A stretch of DNA of 64,000 bases from Bradyrhizobium sp. LHD-71. GTDB taxonomy: Bacteria; Pseudomonadota; Alphaproteobacteria; Rhizobiales; Xanthobacteraceae. Each line of letters opens with the position of its first letter. Positions within the stretch are counted from its first letter, which is position 1. Made by a program: the position numbers and the translations under genes. The DNA is taken from NCBI RefSeq assembly GCF_031157255.1, contig NZ_JAVIFX010000016.1, forward strand, positions 62,001 through 126,000. The letters run 5' to 3'. Positions 1-8,537 of the stretch are shown in pieces. Under the pieces are notes generated by a model. It was not told the origin of the DNA. It did not search any database and saw only the letters and a list, made by a program, of their open reading frames with translations.

Positions 1-1323
1 AGCGTTCGACAAGATTCCTGCGCCTCCGCCTGGCACATGGCGCGAGCAGAGGATCGCGTTCGCGGTGTCGTTGTAGTCGAGCACCTGCGCGCCGCCGAAC
101 ACCGACGTACGCCACTCCGCATTCCAGCCGTGTTCAAAGGCGATCGATCCGCCGTAGGCAGTGGTCAGCTGCTGGCCGCTCGGCCCGACGACAAGACCGG
201 CGCCACGCCGAGGTGTGCTGGAATAGACCGTGTCCCACACATAGCCGCCGACGATGCTTTGGTAGGCAAGATTGCTGCTGCCAAAGATGCCGAACGCGGA
301 TCCTGGAGCGATGTTATTGAAGACGTCCGTCGTGGCGCCGATCGAGTAGGTGCCGGCGACGTAAAGCGCGTCTCTTACGCCAGTCGGAAGATTGAATTTG
401 AATGCGACGTTGACGCCGCCGCCAATCTTATCGGAGGGATTCCCGGCGAGTTCGGAGCATCCGCCAAGTGCTACCGTCGTGGTGCCTGACGTGCCGCCGC
501 AGTTGTAGGCCACGTGATTGTTCACGAGGTTGCCCGACAGGTGGAAGCCACCCCAAGCCTGGTCGATGCGAAGCTGGCCAACGATATCCGGCCAGGTGTT
601 GCCGCCGCGCGTGTCGACGGTCGGCGTGTTGATGCCCCACTGCGAAAGCGAGTTAGCGCCATTGTAGTTGCCGCGCTTGCGCTCCTTGCCGTCTTCCAAG
701 GCAAGCGTAGCGGAGACGCCGTTGCCGAACTGGTGCGTGTAGGCGGCGACGAAGCGACCGCCAGCGGTATCGGGATTACCCAGCCAGCCGTTGATGCCCC
801 ATTTGGTCGCGTAAGCCCACGGGTTGTCGAAGTACGACGTGCTGGCGCGGCCAATGGTGAATCCAGCCCATTGGATCATGCCGGCGTTGACGGCGAGCGC
901 GCCTGCCGAGCCAGCAGTGCCGACCGGCGTATCAACCTGGACGCGGATCACGGAGTAGGTTCGTAGCGTGCCGAAGCTTGTCTGCGTGCGGGTATCCGTG
1001 TTCACGTAGACGCGCGAGCGGGTGAAGAAATGATCGTGATCGCGGGTGTTCGTTGCGCTGCCGTTGCCAACGAACCAGGATTGATTCCCGGTGCCGCGGC
1101 TGTTGAAGCCGAGTTCGGCGCGAATGTGGCCGCCAATGCGTATGCAGGTATCTGTGCCCGGGATGTAATAGAACCCTGCTCCATACAGAGAGCAGATCTT
1201 TACATACTCCACAGGCTTCGCCTTCACAGGCAGATCTGCAGCCTGCGCTCCCGTCAGTGCGATCAGTCCCGCCGCCGAGCCCACAAAACAGCTTCCGAAT
1301 ACTCTAGTCAGATTCGCTGGCAC
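1..1323 (-). CDS. Outer-membrane porin (Porin_2 family), 3' end beyond window
   Basis: General diffusion channel of the outer membrane. The frame is open from a GTG at 1321-1323 to the window edge (441 codons), so about 50-80 C-terminal residues are missing compared with the family's usual length of roughly 480-520. A GGAGGGGG ribosome site lies just upstream. Residues 1-29 form a signal peptide ending AQAA. The mature start has the family's hallmark KICSLYGAGFYYIPGTDTC block with the paired Cys44 and Cys60, followed by IRIGGHIRAELGFN. A second close cysteine pair lies in the middle (YNCGGT..GGCS). The remainder is glycine- and aromatic-rich beta-barrel sequence. I traced the frame through the whole segment and saw no frameshift. 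The type is abundant in Bradyrhizobium and relatives. It is divergent from the LysR gene. Confidence 0.93.
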   Translation of the reverse strand, partial: MPANLTRVFGSCFVGSAAGLIALTGAQAADLPVKAKPVEYVKICSLYGAGFYYIPGTDTCIRIGGHIRAELGFNSRGTGNQSWFVGNGSATNTRDHDHFFTRSRVYVNTDTRTQTSFGTLRTYSVIRVQVDTPVGTAGSAGALAVNAGMIQWAGFTIGRASTSYFDNPWAYATKWGINGWLGNPDTAGGRFVAAYTHQFGNGVSATLALEDGKERKRGNYNGANSLSQWGINTPTVDTRGGNTWPDIVGQLRIDQAWGGFHLSGNLVNNHVAYNCGGTSGTTTVALGGCSELAGNPSDKIGGGVNVAFKFNLPTGVRDALYVAGTYSIGATTDVFNNIAPGSAFGIFGSSNLAYQSIVGGYVWDTVYSSTPRRGAGLVVGPSGQQLTTAYGGSIAFEHGWNAEWRTSVFGGAQVLDYNDTANAILCSRHVPGGGAGILSNA

Positions 1324-1423
1324 TACGCCCCCTCCGATATTGTCGCTATCGGTGGAGATAGACTCATCCCATCATCCACCATCGGTCGTGCGTATAAGGG
1401 CAAGGCGATTGGTGCCAGCGAAT
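1312..1423. repeat. Perfect 12-bp inverted repeat spanning the porin start
   Basis: ATTCGCTGGCAC at 1312-1323 covers the first codons of the porin (on the opposite strand). Its exact reverse complement GTGCCAGCGAAT occurs at 1412-1423 in the leader. The arms are 88 bp apart. It could fold over the porin ribosome site, or be the trace of a small duplication of the porin start. Function is not shown by the sequence. Confidence 0.5.
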
Positions 1424-1671
1424 TTTTCTCTCAGACTTGTGAGAGATTCTTACAGGCTATGAGAGAGCGTGCCGACGGTGCATGATCTCGCATTTGCACG
1501 TGGATACATTCGTCGACAGCAGGCACGAGAGCGCGACAGCGGTGGCGCCGTTACAAAGTTTGGAACGACTGCGACAATCTGCAGGTTGATTTGCAATCCT
1601 GAAGGCTGGAGCGGTGTCATATAGGATGCTCGACAACACAACAAGAACAATGCAGAGGGACGTCTCAGGGC
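1324..1671. other. Divergent intergenic region, porin / lysR
   Basis: 348 bp without a gene. It carries the leader of the porin with its GGAGGGGG site (about 1328-1335), one arm of the 12-bp inverted repeat, and the dyad at 1428-1445. No convincing small reading frame was seen. Promoters for both genes must lie here, but no clear -35/-10 pair stands out. Confidence 0.5.
1428..1445. promoter_or_regulatory. Putative LysR operator 1
   Basis: CTCTCAGACTTGTGAGAG: 6-bp arms CTCTCA and TGAGAG around a 6-bp centre. It lies about 227 bp upstream of the lysR start and about 105 bp upstream of the porin start. Its first 16 bases match the dyad at 2670-2685 (upstream of the first carboxylesterase) at 12 of 16 positions, with consensus CTCnCAGnnnTGTGAG. 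Sharing between the regulator and the neighbouring operon supports an operator; binding is inferred. Confidence 0.5.
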
Positions 1672-2646
1672 ATGCGCCGTTTACCACCATTGAATTCCTT
1701 GCGCGCGTTCGAAGCCGCAGCGCGCTTGCGCAGCTTCAGCTCGGCTGCGAGAGAACTCGGAGTTACGCACGGCGCCATCAGCCGTCAGGTCCGGATATTG
1801 GAACAGTTCCTCGGCGCGCCCTTGTTCGCTCCTTCCGGGCGCGGGCTTGAGCCGACCGAAGTCGGGCAGCGATTCTCCGGCGAAGTTGGAGCAGCGCTCG
1901 ATCGCATTGCGTCTGCGACAGAGCGATTGATCGAGCCGTCAGCAGCCCGACTTATTCGCATCAATGCTCTGCCGACTTTCACGCTGCACTGGCTGTTTCC
2001 CCGCCTGGGTGCATTCCAGCGGTTGCATCCGAGCACCGAGGCACGTCTGTCGGCGTCGACGCAATCGTTGAAGGAACTGGGATCGACGTATGACGTCATC
2101 GTCCGCCGGCGTCCCATGACGCGAGAAGGCTATCAATGTGTGCGCTTACTTGAAGATTTCGGCACACCGGTCTGCGCCCCGCAGTTGCTGAAGGAGAAGC
2201 CGCTCAAGCAGCCTGCCGATCTGCTGAAGCACACGATTCTTGTTTCAGATACACATGCAGGTTCATGGGAAGACTGGTTGTCGGTGACCGGATTGCCGAT
2301 GCCGAAAAAGAAGCTCCGCTTCGAACACTACCATGTGCTTATTCAGGCCGCGCTCGAAGGTCTTGGTGTGACACTCGGGCCTGCGGTCCTTGTTGAAGAA
2401 GACGTACGCGCGGGGCGCCTCGTCGTTGCACTCGACCGACCCCGAACGCGCTTCAAGTCGTTCTATCTTCTCTACCGAACTGATGGTCCCAACAAGCAGC
2501 GCGTGAAGGCGTTCGTCAACTGGTTGCTGGATGAAGCAGCCTGTTTCACCGACGAGATCGCTCGCACACGCTCGTTGGACGATATGGGACCTTCGTTGAG
2601 CCGGCGCGAGGAACGTTACTCCGCGGCGATATCGAGGTCGGAGTAG
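1672..2646 (+). CDS. LysR-family transcriptional regulator (GcvA/AmpR-like)
   Basis: DNA-binding regulator, 324 aa, the usual LTTR length. The N-terminus has the winged helix-turn-helix (about residues 8-65) with the subgroup signature LPPLNSLRAFEAAARLRSFS and the recognition stretch THGAISRQVRILEQ. The rest is the two-lobed effector-binding domain with the typical PRLGAFQ and EGLGVTLGP segments. The ATG at 1672 is the natural start, beginning directly with the HTH. It lies upstream of and co-directional with the esterase/ABC locus, so it most likely senses a metabolite of that pathway. Matching dyads upstream of itself and upstream of the esterase support that. The last 25 residues after ARTRSLDD are family-atypical tail. 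Confidence 0.93.
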   Translation: MRRLPPLNSLRAFEAAARLRSFSSAARELGVTHGAISRQVRILEQFLGAPLFAPSGRGLEPTEVGQRFSGEVGAALDRIASATERLIEPSAARLIRINALPTFTLHWLFPRLGAFQRLHPSTEARLSASTQSLKELGSTYDVIVRRRPMTREGYQCVRLLEDFGTPVCAPQLLKEKPLKQPADLLKHTILVSDTHAGSWEDWLSVTGLPMPKKKLRFEHYHVLIQAALEGLGVTLGPAVLVEEDVRAGRLVVALDRPRTRFKSFYLLYRTDGPNKQRVKAFVNWLLDEAACFTDEIARTRSLDDMGPSLSRREERYSAAISRSE

Positions 2647-2669
2647 GTTCAGCCAACCTGTCAGCAAAT

Positions 2670-2685
2670 CTCACAGGTGTGTGAG
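2670..2685. promoter_or_regulatory. Putative LysR operator 2, upstream of the esterase operon
   Basis: CTCACAGGTGTGTGAG, arms CTCACA and TGTGAG with a 4-bp centre. It lies about 95 bp before the esterase start and shares the pattern CTCnCAGnnnTGTGAG with 1428-1445. A second, weaker inverted repeat GTACC/GGTAC is at 2718-2734. Confidence 0.5.
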
Positions 2686-2779
2686 GAAAACTAGCTGGTA
2701 CTCACCGCTCCCCCAAGGTACCGACAACGGGTACTTCGGTCGTTTCTCGACGGCAAAAGAACAATAATCTGGAGGAGCC

Positions 2780-4450
2780 GTGTTCGGGGTGCCGCCGACA
2801 CAAGCGTTAGATCGCCGATCCGTTTTGCGGGCCGGAGCCGCGTGGGCAGGGGTTGCAATGAGCGGTTCCGTGATTGAGGCAGGAGCCGCTCAGGAACCGG
2901 TCGTGGAGACCGCGGCCGGCAAAGTTCGCGGCACAGTCGTCAACGGACTCAATCGTTTCAAAGGCATCCCCTATGCCGACGTGACTTCGGGCGACGGACG
3001 CTTCTTGCCGCCTCGGCCGCCGAGGCCTTGGCGTGGCATCCGAAACGCGTTCGAGGTCGGCCGCAGTTCTCCACAACCCGGGCGATCGCGAAACGTCGAC
3101 TGGTGGGCCTGGATTACGGACGACCAGCCGCAGGGGGAGGACTGCCTAGTTCTGAATGTCTATGCGCCGGAGCCCTCTGCGACGCGCAAGCGGCCTGTGA
3201 TGGTGTATCTCCATGGCGGCGGTTTCAATACCGGATCCGCTTCGACCGCAGGAACTGACGGGACGCATCTCGCACGACGTGGCGACGTCGTCGTGGTCAC
3301 CATCAATCACCGTCTCAATGTGTTCGGATTCCTCTATCTTGCGAGTTTCGGCGAGCGATACGCGGAAAGCGGCAATGCGGGCATGCTCGATGCGGTCGCT
3401 GCCCTGCGATGGGTCAAGCAGAACATCGCGGCGTTCGGTGGAGATCCTGATAACGTCACGATTTTCGGACAATCGGGCGGGGCGTCCAAAGTCGCAGTGC
3501 TGCTGGCGATGCCGCAGGCGCAAGGCTTGTTTCACAAGGCGATCATTCAGAGCGCATCATCGCTGATCCGCATGGCGACGCCGGAGCAGGCGACGGCCGC
3601 CGCCAGAGGACTGCTCGACGAACTCGGCGGCGAGCGGTCCTTGGACAGACTAGGCGAGGCCTCCGCCGCCGATCTTCTGGCGGCGCGGCAGCGTTCGATC
3701 GCAAAAGCGGGCGGAATGGATAACTTCCGCCCCGTTGTCGACGGAAGGTCACTGCCAAGCCATCCCTTCGATCCCGCGGCGCCGGGCCTGGCGCAAAATA
3801 TCCCGCTCCTGATCGGCGTGACCGATACCGAGCAGACGTTTTTTCTCGGGCCGGATGCGGAAAACTTCCAGCTCGGCCGGCCGCAGTCGATTGCCCGTAT
3901 CGCCCGTTTCATCGGTATTTCCGAGAGCGATGCCGGCAAGCTTTACGATAGCTATGCCGTTTCCCGCAAAGGGGCTTCGCCCAGCGACATACTGATCTAC
4001 GTTCTGAGCGACCAGATGTATCGCCGCAATGACACGCTAGCCGCCGATCGAAAGGCGGGGCAGGGTGGCGCGGCCGTCTATTCCTATCTCATCACCTGGC
4101 GGTCGCCGGTGCTCGATGGCCGGCTCAAGTCACCGCACACGTTGTGCATCCCGTTTGTCTTCGGGACCTATGATGCCGCCGCACTGATGATAGGTACCGG
4201 TTCGAACCGTGTGGCGCTTTCACAGAAGATGATGGGAGCGTGGGCCAGCTTCGCCGAAGCGGGCGTGCCGCGTGCACAAGGGCTGCCGCAATGGGAGGCC
4301 TACAACGCCAACACCCGGCCGACCATGATCCTCGATGATGAATGCAGGATGGAGAGCGATCCCCGGAAAGCAGACCGTATCGCGCTCGACAACTATCCGC
4401 TTTACGCGCCCGAAGCGGCCGCTCGCCGCGCCGCTCCCGCCTCCCGCTAG
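2780..4450 (+). CDS. Type-B carboxylesterase, Tat-type export signal
   Basis: Alpha/beta-hydrolase that cleaves carboxylic esters, probably in the periplasm. 556 aa, normal family length. The start is GTG after a GGAGGAG ribosome site. The N-terminus has a twin-arginine-like signal (DRRSVLRAGAAWAG). Key residues visible: oxyanion loop His145-Gly-Gly-Gly, nucleophile Ser232 in FGQSGGASK, acid Glu351 in DTEQTFF and base His453 in SPHTLCIPFVFG. The family more often has FGESAGG at the nucleophile, so the GQSGG form is a variant that it shares with the paralogue at 11621. It is the first gene of the ABC/CoA-transferase locus, 18 bp before the permease. An extracytoplasmic esterase next to an importer suggests hydrolysis of the substrate before or during uptake; substrate unknown. 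Confidence 0.92.
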   Translation: MFGVPPTQALDRRSVLRAGAAWAGVAMSGSVIEAGAAQEPVVETAAGKVRGTVVNGLNRFKGIPYADVTSGDGRFLPPRPPRPWRGIRNAFEVGRSSPQPGRSRNVDWWAWITDDQPQGEDCLVLNVYAPEPSATRKRPVMVYLHGGGFNTGSASTAGTDGTHLARRGDVVVVTINHRLNVFGFLYLASFGERYAESGNAGMLDAVAALRWVKQNIAAFGGDPDNVTIFGQSGGASKVAVLLAMPQAQGLFHKAIIQSASSLIRMATPEQATAAARGLLDELGGERSLDRLGEASAADLLAARQRSIAKAGGMDNFRPVVDGRSLPSHPFDPAAPGLAQNIPLLIGVTDTEQTFFLGPDAENFQLGRPQSIARIARFIGISESDAGKLYDSYAVSRKGASPSDILIYVLSDQMYRRNDTLAADRKAGQGGAAVYSYLITWRSPVLDGRLKSPHTLCIPFVFGTYDAAALMIGTGSNRVALSQKMMGAWASFAEAGVPRAQGLPQWEAYNANTRPTMILDDECRMESDPRKADRIALDNYPLYAPEAAARRAAPASR

Positions 4451-4468
4451 CAAGAGAGATCGAACGCG

Positions 4469-6214
4469 ATGGCGGAAATTACCGCTCCTATTGAACACGA
4501 GACGCCAGGGCGTTTCGCCATCCTGACGGCGCGCGTCCGGCAGTTCGCGACGCCAACGGCTATCGTGTCGCTCCTGCTTGCATTGCTGCTGGTTTTCCTT
4601 GTCGCGAATCCGTTGTTCCAGCTCGTGCGGGAAAGCTTGACCAATGCCAAGACTGGCGAACTCACCTTCGCCAACTACCTCGCGGCGTTTGCACGGCCGC
4701 GTTATGTGCAGGCGTTCATCAATTCGCTGCAGCTTGGCGTCTGTGTTGCGGTTGCCGCGGGCGCTATCGGCGTGCCCCTGGCCTGGGCGGTGTCGCGTAC
4801 CGACATGCCATGGCGCAATATCGTGCATGGCATGGTGATCGGTTCGTTTCTGATCCCGCCCTTCGTCGGTGCTATTGGCTGGATTCTTCTGGGCGGTCCG
4901 AACGCGGGCTGGATCAACCGCATCTACATGGCGGTCACCGGTGCGTCGTCCGGTCCATTCAACATCTTCAGCTTCGGCGGTCTCGTTCTCGTTATCTCGC
5001 TTTACGTCTTTCCGCTGGTGTACGTGTTTACCAAGTCGGCGCTCGATCTCGTCTCGACGGAAATGGAGGAGGCGGCCGCCATTCTCGGCTCGGGCCCTGC
5101 GAGCACGACGTTACGCATTACGCTTCCGCTGGTGCTGCCGTCCATCCTCGGCAGTCTCTTTATCGTCTTCCTCGAAGTGCTTGGCCTGTTCGGCACTGCG
5201 GCGCTCATCGCAATTCCAGCCGGTTTCAATGTTGTGACGACGCAGCTCGCCGCATTCTTTGAGAATCCGGTCCGGGTCGAGGTCGCGGCTGCCTTTTCGA
5301 TGCCGCTGATTGTGATCACGATCGTACTGCTCGGAGCGCAGCGACTGCTGCTGGCACGCAAGGGCTATGTCACCGTCAGCGGCAAGGGCGGCCACCGGTC
5401 GCTGATGCGGCTCGGTGCTTTCCGCTGGATCATGCTCGCCTATGCGGCTCTGATTGGTCTGCTGTCGGTGGTCGCGCCGATGTATATCATCCTGCAAAGC
5501 GCCTTCACCAGGGCGTGGGTCAAGGGTTTGACGCCTGACAATCTGACGCTCGCCAACTTCTACCAGGCGCTCGTCGGCCAGCCGTCGATTCGGCAGTCGC
5601 TGTTCAACACGTTCCACTATGCGTTCTGGGCGGCGACCATTTGTACCGTGCTGGGATTTGCGGTCGCTTACATCGCGCGGCGAAGGCTGCTGCCGTTCGC
5701 ATCGGCGTTGTCGAGCATCACTCTCGCACCCTTCGCGGTGCCCGGAATCGTGCTCGCGATCTGCTTCTATGCGGCCTACGCGCCGCCGCCGTTCTCGCTC
5801 TACGGGTTCGGTGCGCTGATCGTCATCGCCTTCGTGACGCGGTTTCTTCCCATTGCGTTCGTCAATTCGAACTCGGCCATCCAGGGACTTCACCCCGAAC
5901 TCGAAGAGGCGGTGCGGATCGCGGGCGGATCGCAGGGCCGGGCCGTATGGAATGTCGTGCTGCCCGTCCTGAAGATGTCCCTGCTCGGGAGCTGGCTCCT
6001 GATTTTCGTGATCGGCACGCGCGAACTTTCGACGGCGATGTTCCTGTCAGGGCCGCAAACGCGGGTTGTATCGGTCCTGACGATCGAAATGAGCGAACAG
6101 GGGCAATACGAGATCCTTTCGGCAATCGCCGTACTGCTTCTGCTTGTGACCGGAATTGTCGTGGCGATCGGCACCAAGATCGTCGGACGCGACTTTATGC
6201 TGAGGCGAACGTGA
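4469..6214 (+). CDS. ABC transporter permease, fused double module (Fe(III)/polyamine type)
   Basis: Inner-membrane channel of an importer, 581 aa. It is a tandem fusion of two BPD permease domains (about residues 30-290 and 310-575), the arrangement of the FbpB/SfuB-type family. Each half has an EAA loop: EEAAAILGSGPASTTLRITLP and EEAVRIAGGSQ..VLP. About twelve hydrophobic segments are visible. The ATG follows an AGAGAG ribosome site. Its stop codon overlaps the ATPase start (TGATG at 6212-6216), so the two are translationally coupled. The family carries iron, thiamine, phosphonate or small organic solutes. The enzymes around it make an organic acid or ester more likely than iron. Confidence 0.93.
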   Translation: MAEITAPIEHETPGRFAILTARVRQFATPTAIVSLLLALLLVFLVANPLFQLVRESLTNAKTGELTFANYLAAFARPRYVQAFINSLQLGVCVAVAAGAIGVPLAWAVSRTDMPWRNIVHGMVIGSFLIPPFVGAIGWILLGGPNAGWINRIYMAVTGASSGPFNIFSFGGLVLVISLYVFPLVYVFTKSALDLVSTEMEEAAAILGSGPASTTLRITLPLVLPSILGSLFIVFLEVLGLFGTAALIAIPAGFNVVTTQLAAFFENPVRVEVAAAFSMPLIVITIVLLGAQRLLLARKGYVTVSGKGGHRSLMRLGAFRWIMLAYAALIGLLSVVAPMYIILQSAFTRAWVKGLTPDNLTLANFYQALVGQPSIRQSLFNTFHYAFWAATICTVLGFAVAYIARRRLLPFASALSSITLAPFAVPGIVLAICFYAAYAPPPFSLYGFGALIVIAFVTRFLPIAFVNSNSAIQGLHPELEEAVRIAGGSQGRAVWNVVLPVLKMSLLGSWLLIFVIGTRELSTAMFLSGPQTRVVSVLTIEMSEQGQYEILSAIAVLLLLVTGIVVAIGTKIVGRDFMLRRT

Positions 6215-7293
6215 TGGAAAAGCTGCGACTGAGTGGCATCTCTAAGCGATTCGGCGACGTGACCGTCGTCGACCAGCTCAATCTGACGATGCGGGCCGGG
6301 GAGTTCGTTTCGCTGCTTGGCCCCTCGGGCTGCGGCAAGACGACGACACTGCGAATGATCGCGGGCTTTATCGCGCCGACCGCGGGTACGGTCGAACTCG
6401 ATGGCAGACGGTTGTCCTCCTCATACGAGTTCCTGCCGCCCGAAAAGCGGCGAATGTCGATGATCTTTCAGAGCTATGCATTGTGGCCGAACATGACGGT
6501 CGAGCAGAACGTCGCGTTCGGCCTCAAAATGCGAAAAGTACCGAAAGAGGAAATGCGCAAACGGACCGCGGAAATTCTCGACGTCGTTCGGCTCGGTCAA
6601 CTCGCCTCACGCTATCCGAACGAGCTGTCCGGCGGGCAGCAGCAGCGTGTGTCGCTGGCACGCGCGCTGGTCGTAAAGCCCGAAGTCCTGCTGCTCGATG
6701 AGCCGCTGTCGAATCTCGACGCCAACCTGCGCGAGGAAATGCGTGGCGAGATACGACGGTTGCACAACGAGTTCGGCATCACCTCGATCTATGTGACGCA
6801 CGATCAGGCGGAAGCCATGACGACGTCGGACCGGATCGCCATCATGAGCGAAGGCAGGATCGAGCAGATCGACGACCCGCTCACCCTCTACAACAAACCC
6901 AAGACTCGCTATGTCGCCGAGTTCATCGGCCGGTCGAATATTCTCGACGGCAAAGTGAAGGGCGAGGGCGTCTCGTTTTGCGGCTTTGACGTGCCGTCGG
7001 CGCGGTTGAAGGCGGCGGGCCCGATCGCGACGGAGATCTTTTCGCTGCGTTCGCAAAACATCGGTCTGCATGCGGCGCGACCTGCAAATGGCGACAGTAT
7101 TGTTCTGCCCGGCAGCATCGTTGACCGTTCGTTCCTGGGCGAGACCTGGGATTATGCCCTGCAGCTTGCAGACGGCAGTCTCAAGCTGCGTGTGACCTCG
7201 CCACCCACAAGCATCTTTGACGTCGGCCAGAACGTCTTCATCGAGATCGACCCCGCAAATATCGTCCCTATCCAGGAGGATAAGCATGCTTGA
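6214..7293 (+). CDS. ABC transporter ATP-binding protein (Fbp/Pot type)
   Basis: ATPase driving the permease at 4469. 359 aa when started at the ATG at 6214, which overlaps the permease stop; an upstream extension of the open frame runs over the permease and is not real. Walker A is at residues 36-44 (GPSGCGKTT), then the Q-loop FQSYALWPNMT, signature LSGGQQQR, Walker B LLLDEPLSNLD and H-loop THDQAEAM. After about residue 240 comes a TOBE-like C-terminal domain, as in FbpC/PotA. The stop overlaps the start of the CoA-transferase gene. Confidence 0.95.
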   Translation: MEKLRLSGISKRFGDVTVVDQLNLTMRAGEFVSLLGPSGCGKTTTLRMIAGFIAPTAGTVELDGRRLSSSYEFLPPEKRRMSMIFQSYALWPNMTVEQNVAFGLKMRKVPKEEMRKRTAEILDVVRLGQLASRYPNELSGGQQQRVSLARALVVKPEVLLLDEPLSNLDANLREEMRGEIRRLHNEFGITSIYVTHDQAEAMTTSDRIAIMSEGRIEQIDDPLTLYNKPKTRYVAEFIGRSNILDGKVKGEGVSFCGFDVPSARLKAAGPIATEIFSLRSQNIGLHAARPANGDSIVLPGSIVDRSFLGETWDYALQLADGSLKLRVTSPPTSIFDVGQNVFIEIDPANIVPIQEDKHA

Positions 7294-8506
7294 GCAGACA
7301 GAGCCAGGCCGGGAGGCCGGCCTTGCATCCTCCGGACCGTTGTCCCGTTTCAAGGTTCTCGACCTCACTCATGCGCGGTCGGGCCCATCGTGTGTCCGGA
7401 CACTGGCGGATTGGGGCGCCGACGTTATCCGGATCGAGCAGCCGCCTGCGGCCGAAGAGCTCGATGAGGTCGTGGGCAAGCGCGACGGCTCCGATTTCCA
7501 GAATCTGCATCGCAACAAGCGTGCATTGACGTTGAATCTGAAATCGGACGCTGGCAAACGTATCTTCTACAAGCTGGCCGCCGGCGCGGATGTCATCGTC
7601 GAAAACATGCGGCCCGGAGTAGCGAAACGCCTGGGTGTCGATTTCGAGGCTGTCCAAGCGATCAACCCGCGGATCGTATACGGCTCGATTTCCGGGTTCG
7701 GCCAGTACGGGCCTTACGCCGAGCGTCCGTCGCTCGACCAGGTCGCGCAAGGCATGTCGGGCATCATGTCGATCACCGGTTTGCCGGGCGACGGGCCGGT
7801 GCGGGTTGGCATTGCTGTCACTGATCTGGTGGCTGGAGCCTTTCTGGCACAAGGTCTTCTGGTCGCGCTGCTTGATCGCGAGGTGACGGGAAAGGGGCGA
7901 TGGGTACAGACGTCGCTGATCGAAGCTGGAATCGCGCTACTCGATTTTCAGGCCACGCGATGGCTGATGAAGAAGGATGTTGCAACCCAGGAAGGGAATT
8001 TCCATCCGACAGTTACGCCGACCGGCCTCTACGCCACATCAGACGGCTACCTGAATCTCTCGGCTTCCGGCAATCGCATCTTCCGCAAGTTTGCCGGGGT
8101 GATCGGCCAGCCGCAACTCGCGACCGATCCGCGGTTCAACAGCAGCGAGGCGCGCGCAAGAAACCGGGCTGAACTGAACAGGTTGATCGGCGAGGTTCTC
8201 AAGTCGAAGACAAGTCGTGAGTGGTTCGAGGCGATGATCGCCGAAAACATACCGTGTGGACCAGTCTATCACATCAACGATGTCTTCAGCGATCCGCAGG
8301 TCAAAGAGCTGCGCATTGCGCGGCCAGTACGTCACCCACGGCTCGGCGATATCGAGCTCGTAGCGCAGCCTTTCGAGATCACCGGTTATGATCGCGGTTT
8401 GAGAACGGCCACTCCGTCGCTCGGCCAGCATAACGATGAAATTCTGACCGGCCTCGGCTTCGACTCGCAGGAGATTGGAAGCCTGAGGGAGCAACGCGTC
8501 ATCTGA
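7286..8506 (+). CDS. CaiB/BaiF-family CoA-transferase
   Basis: Class III CoA-transferase moving CoA from one acyl-CoA to a free carboxylate, cytoplasmic. 406 aa, normal length. The ATG at 7286 has an AGGAGGA site at 7274-7280 and overlaps the ATPase stop by 8 bp. Family features: VLDLTHARSGPSCVRTLADWGADVIRIE at the N-terminus, NLHRNKRALTLNLKS, the conserved Asp151 nucleophile in RPSLDQVAQGMSG, and CGPVYHINDVFSDPQV near the C-terminus. Translational coupling to an importer suggests that it activates the imported acid or its hydrolysis product. Donor and acceptor cannot be read from sequence. Confidence 0.93.
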   Translation: MLEQTEPGREAGLASSGPLSRFKVLDLTHARSGPSCVRTLADWGADVIRIEQPPAAEELDEVVGKRDGSDFQNLHRNKRALTLNLKSDAGKRIFYKLAAGADVIVENMRPGVAKRLGVDFEAVQAINPRIVYGSISGFGQYGPYAERPSLDQVAQGMSGIMSITGLPGDGPVRVGIAVTDLVAGAFLAQGLLVALLDREVTGKGRWVQTSLIEAGIALLDFQATRWLMKKDVATQEGNFHPTVTPTGLYATSDGYLNLSASGNRIFRKFAGVIGQPQLATDPRFNSSEARARNRAELNRLIGEVLKSKTSREWFEAMIAENIPCGPVYHINDVFSDPQVKELRIARPVRHPRLGDIELVAQPFEITGYDRGLRTATPSLGQHNDEILTGLGFDSQEIGSLREQRVI

Positions 8507-8537
8507 TGTCTTTTGCAAGGTCTTGAAAGGGCGTTCC

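Noticed and set aside
5641-6213. Upstream extension of the ABC ATPase
   Set aside because: It overlaps the permease over 570 bp and carries no domain; the ATG at 6214 couples to the permease stop.
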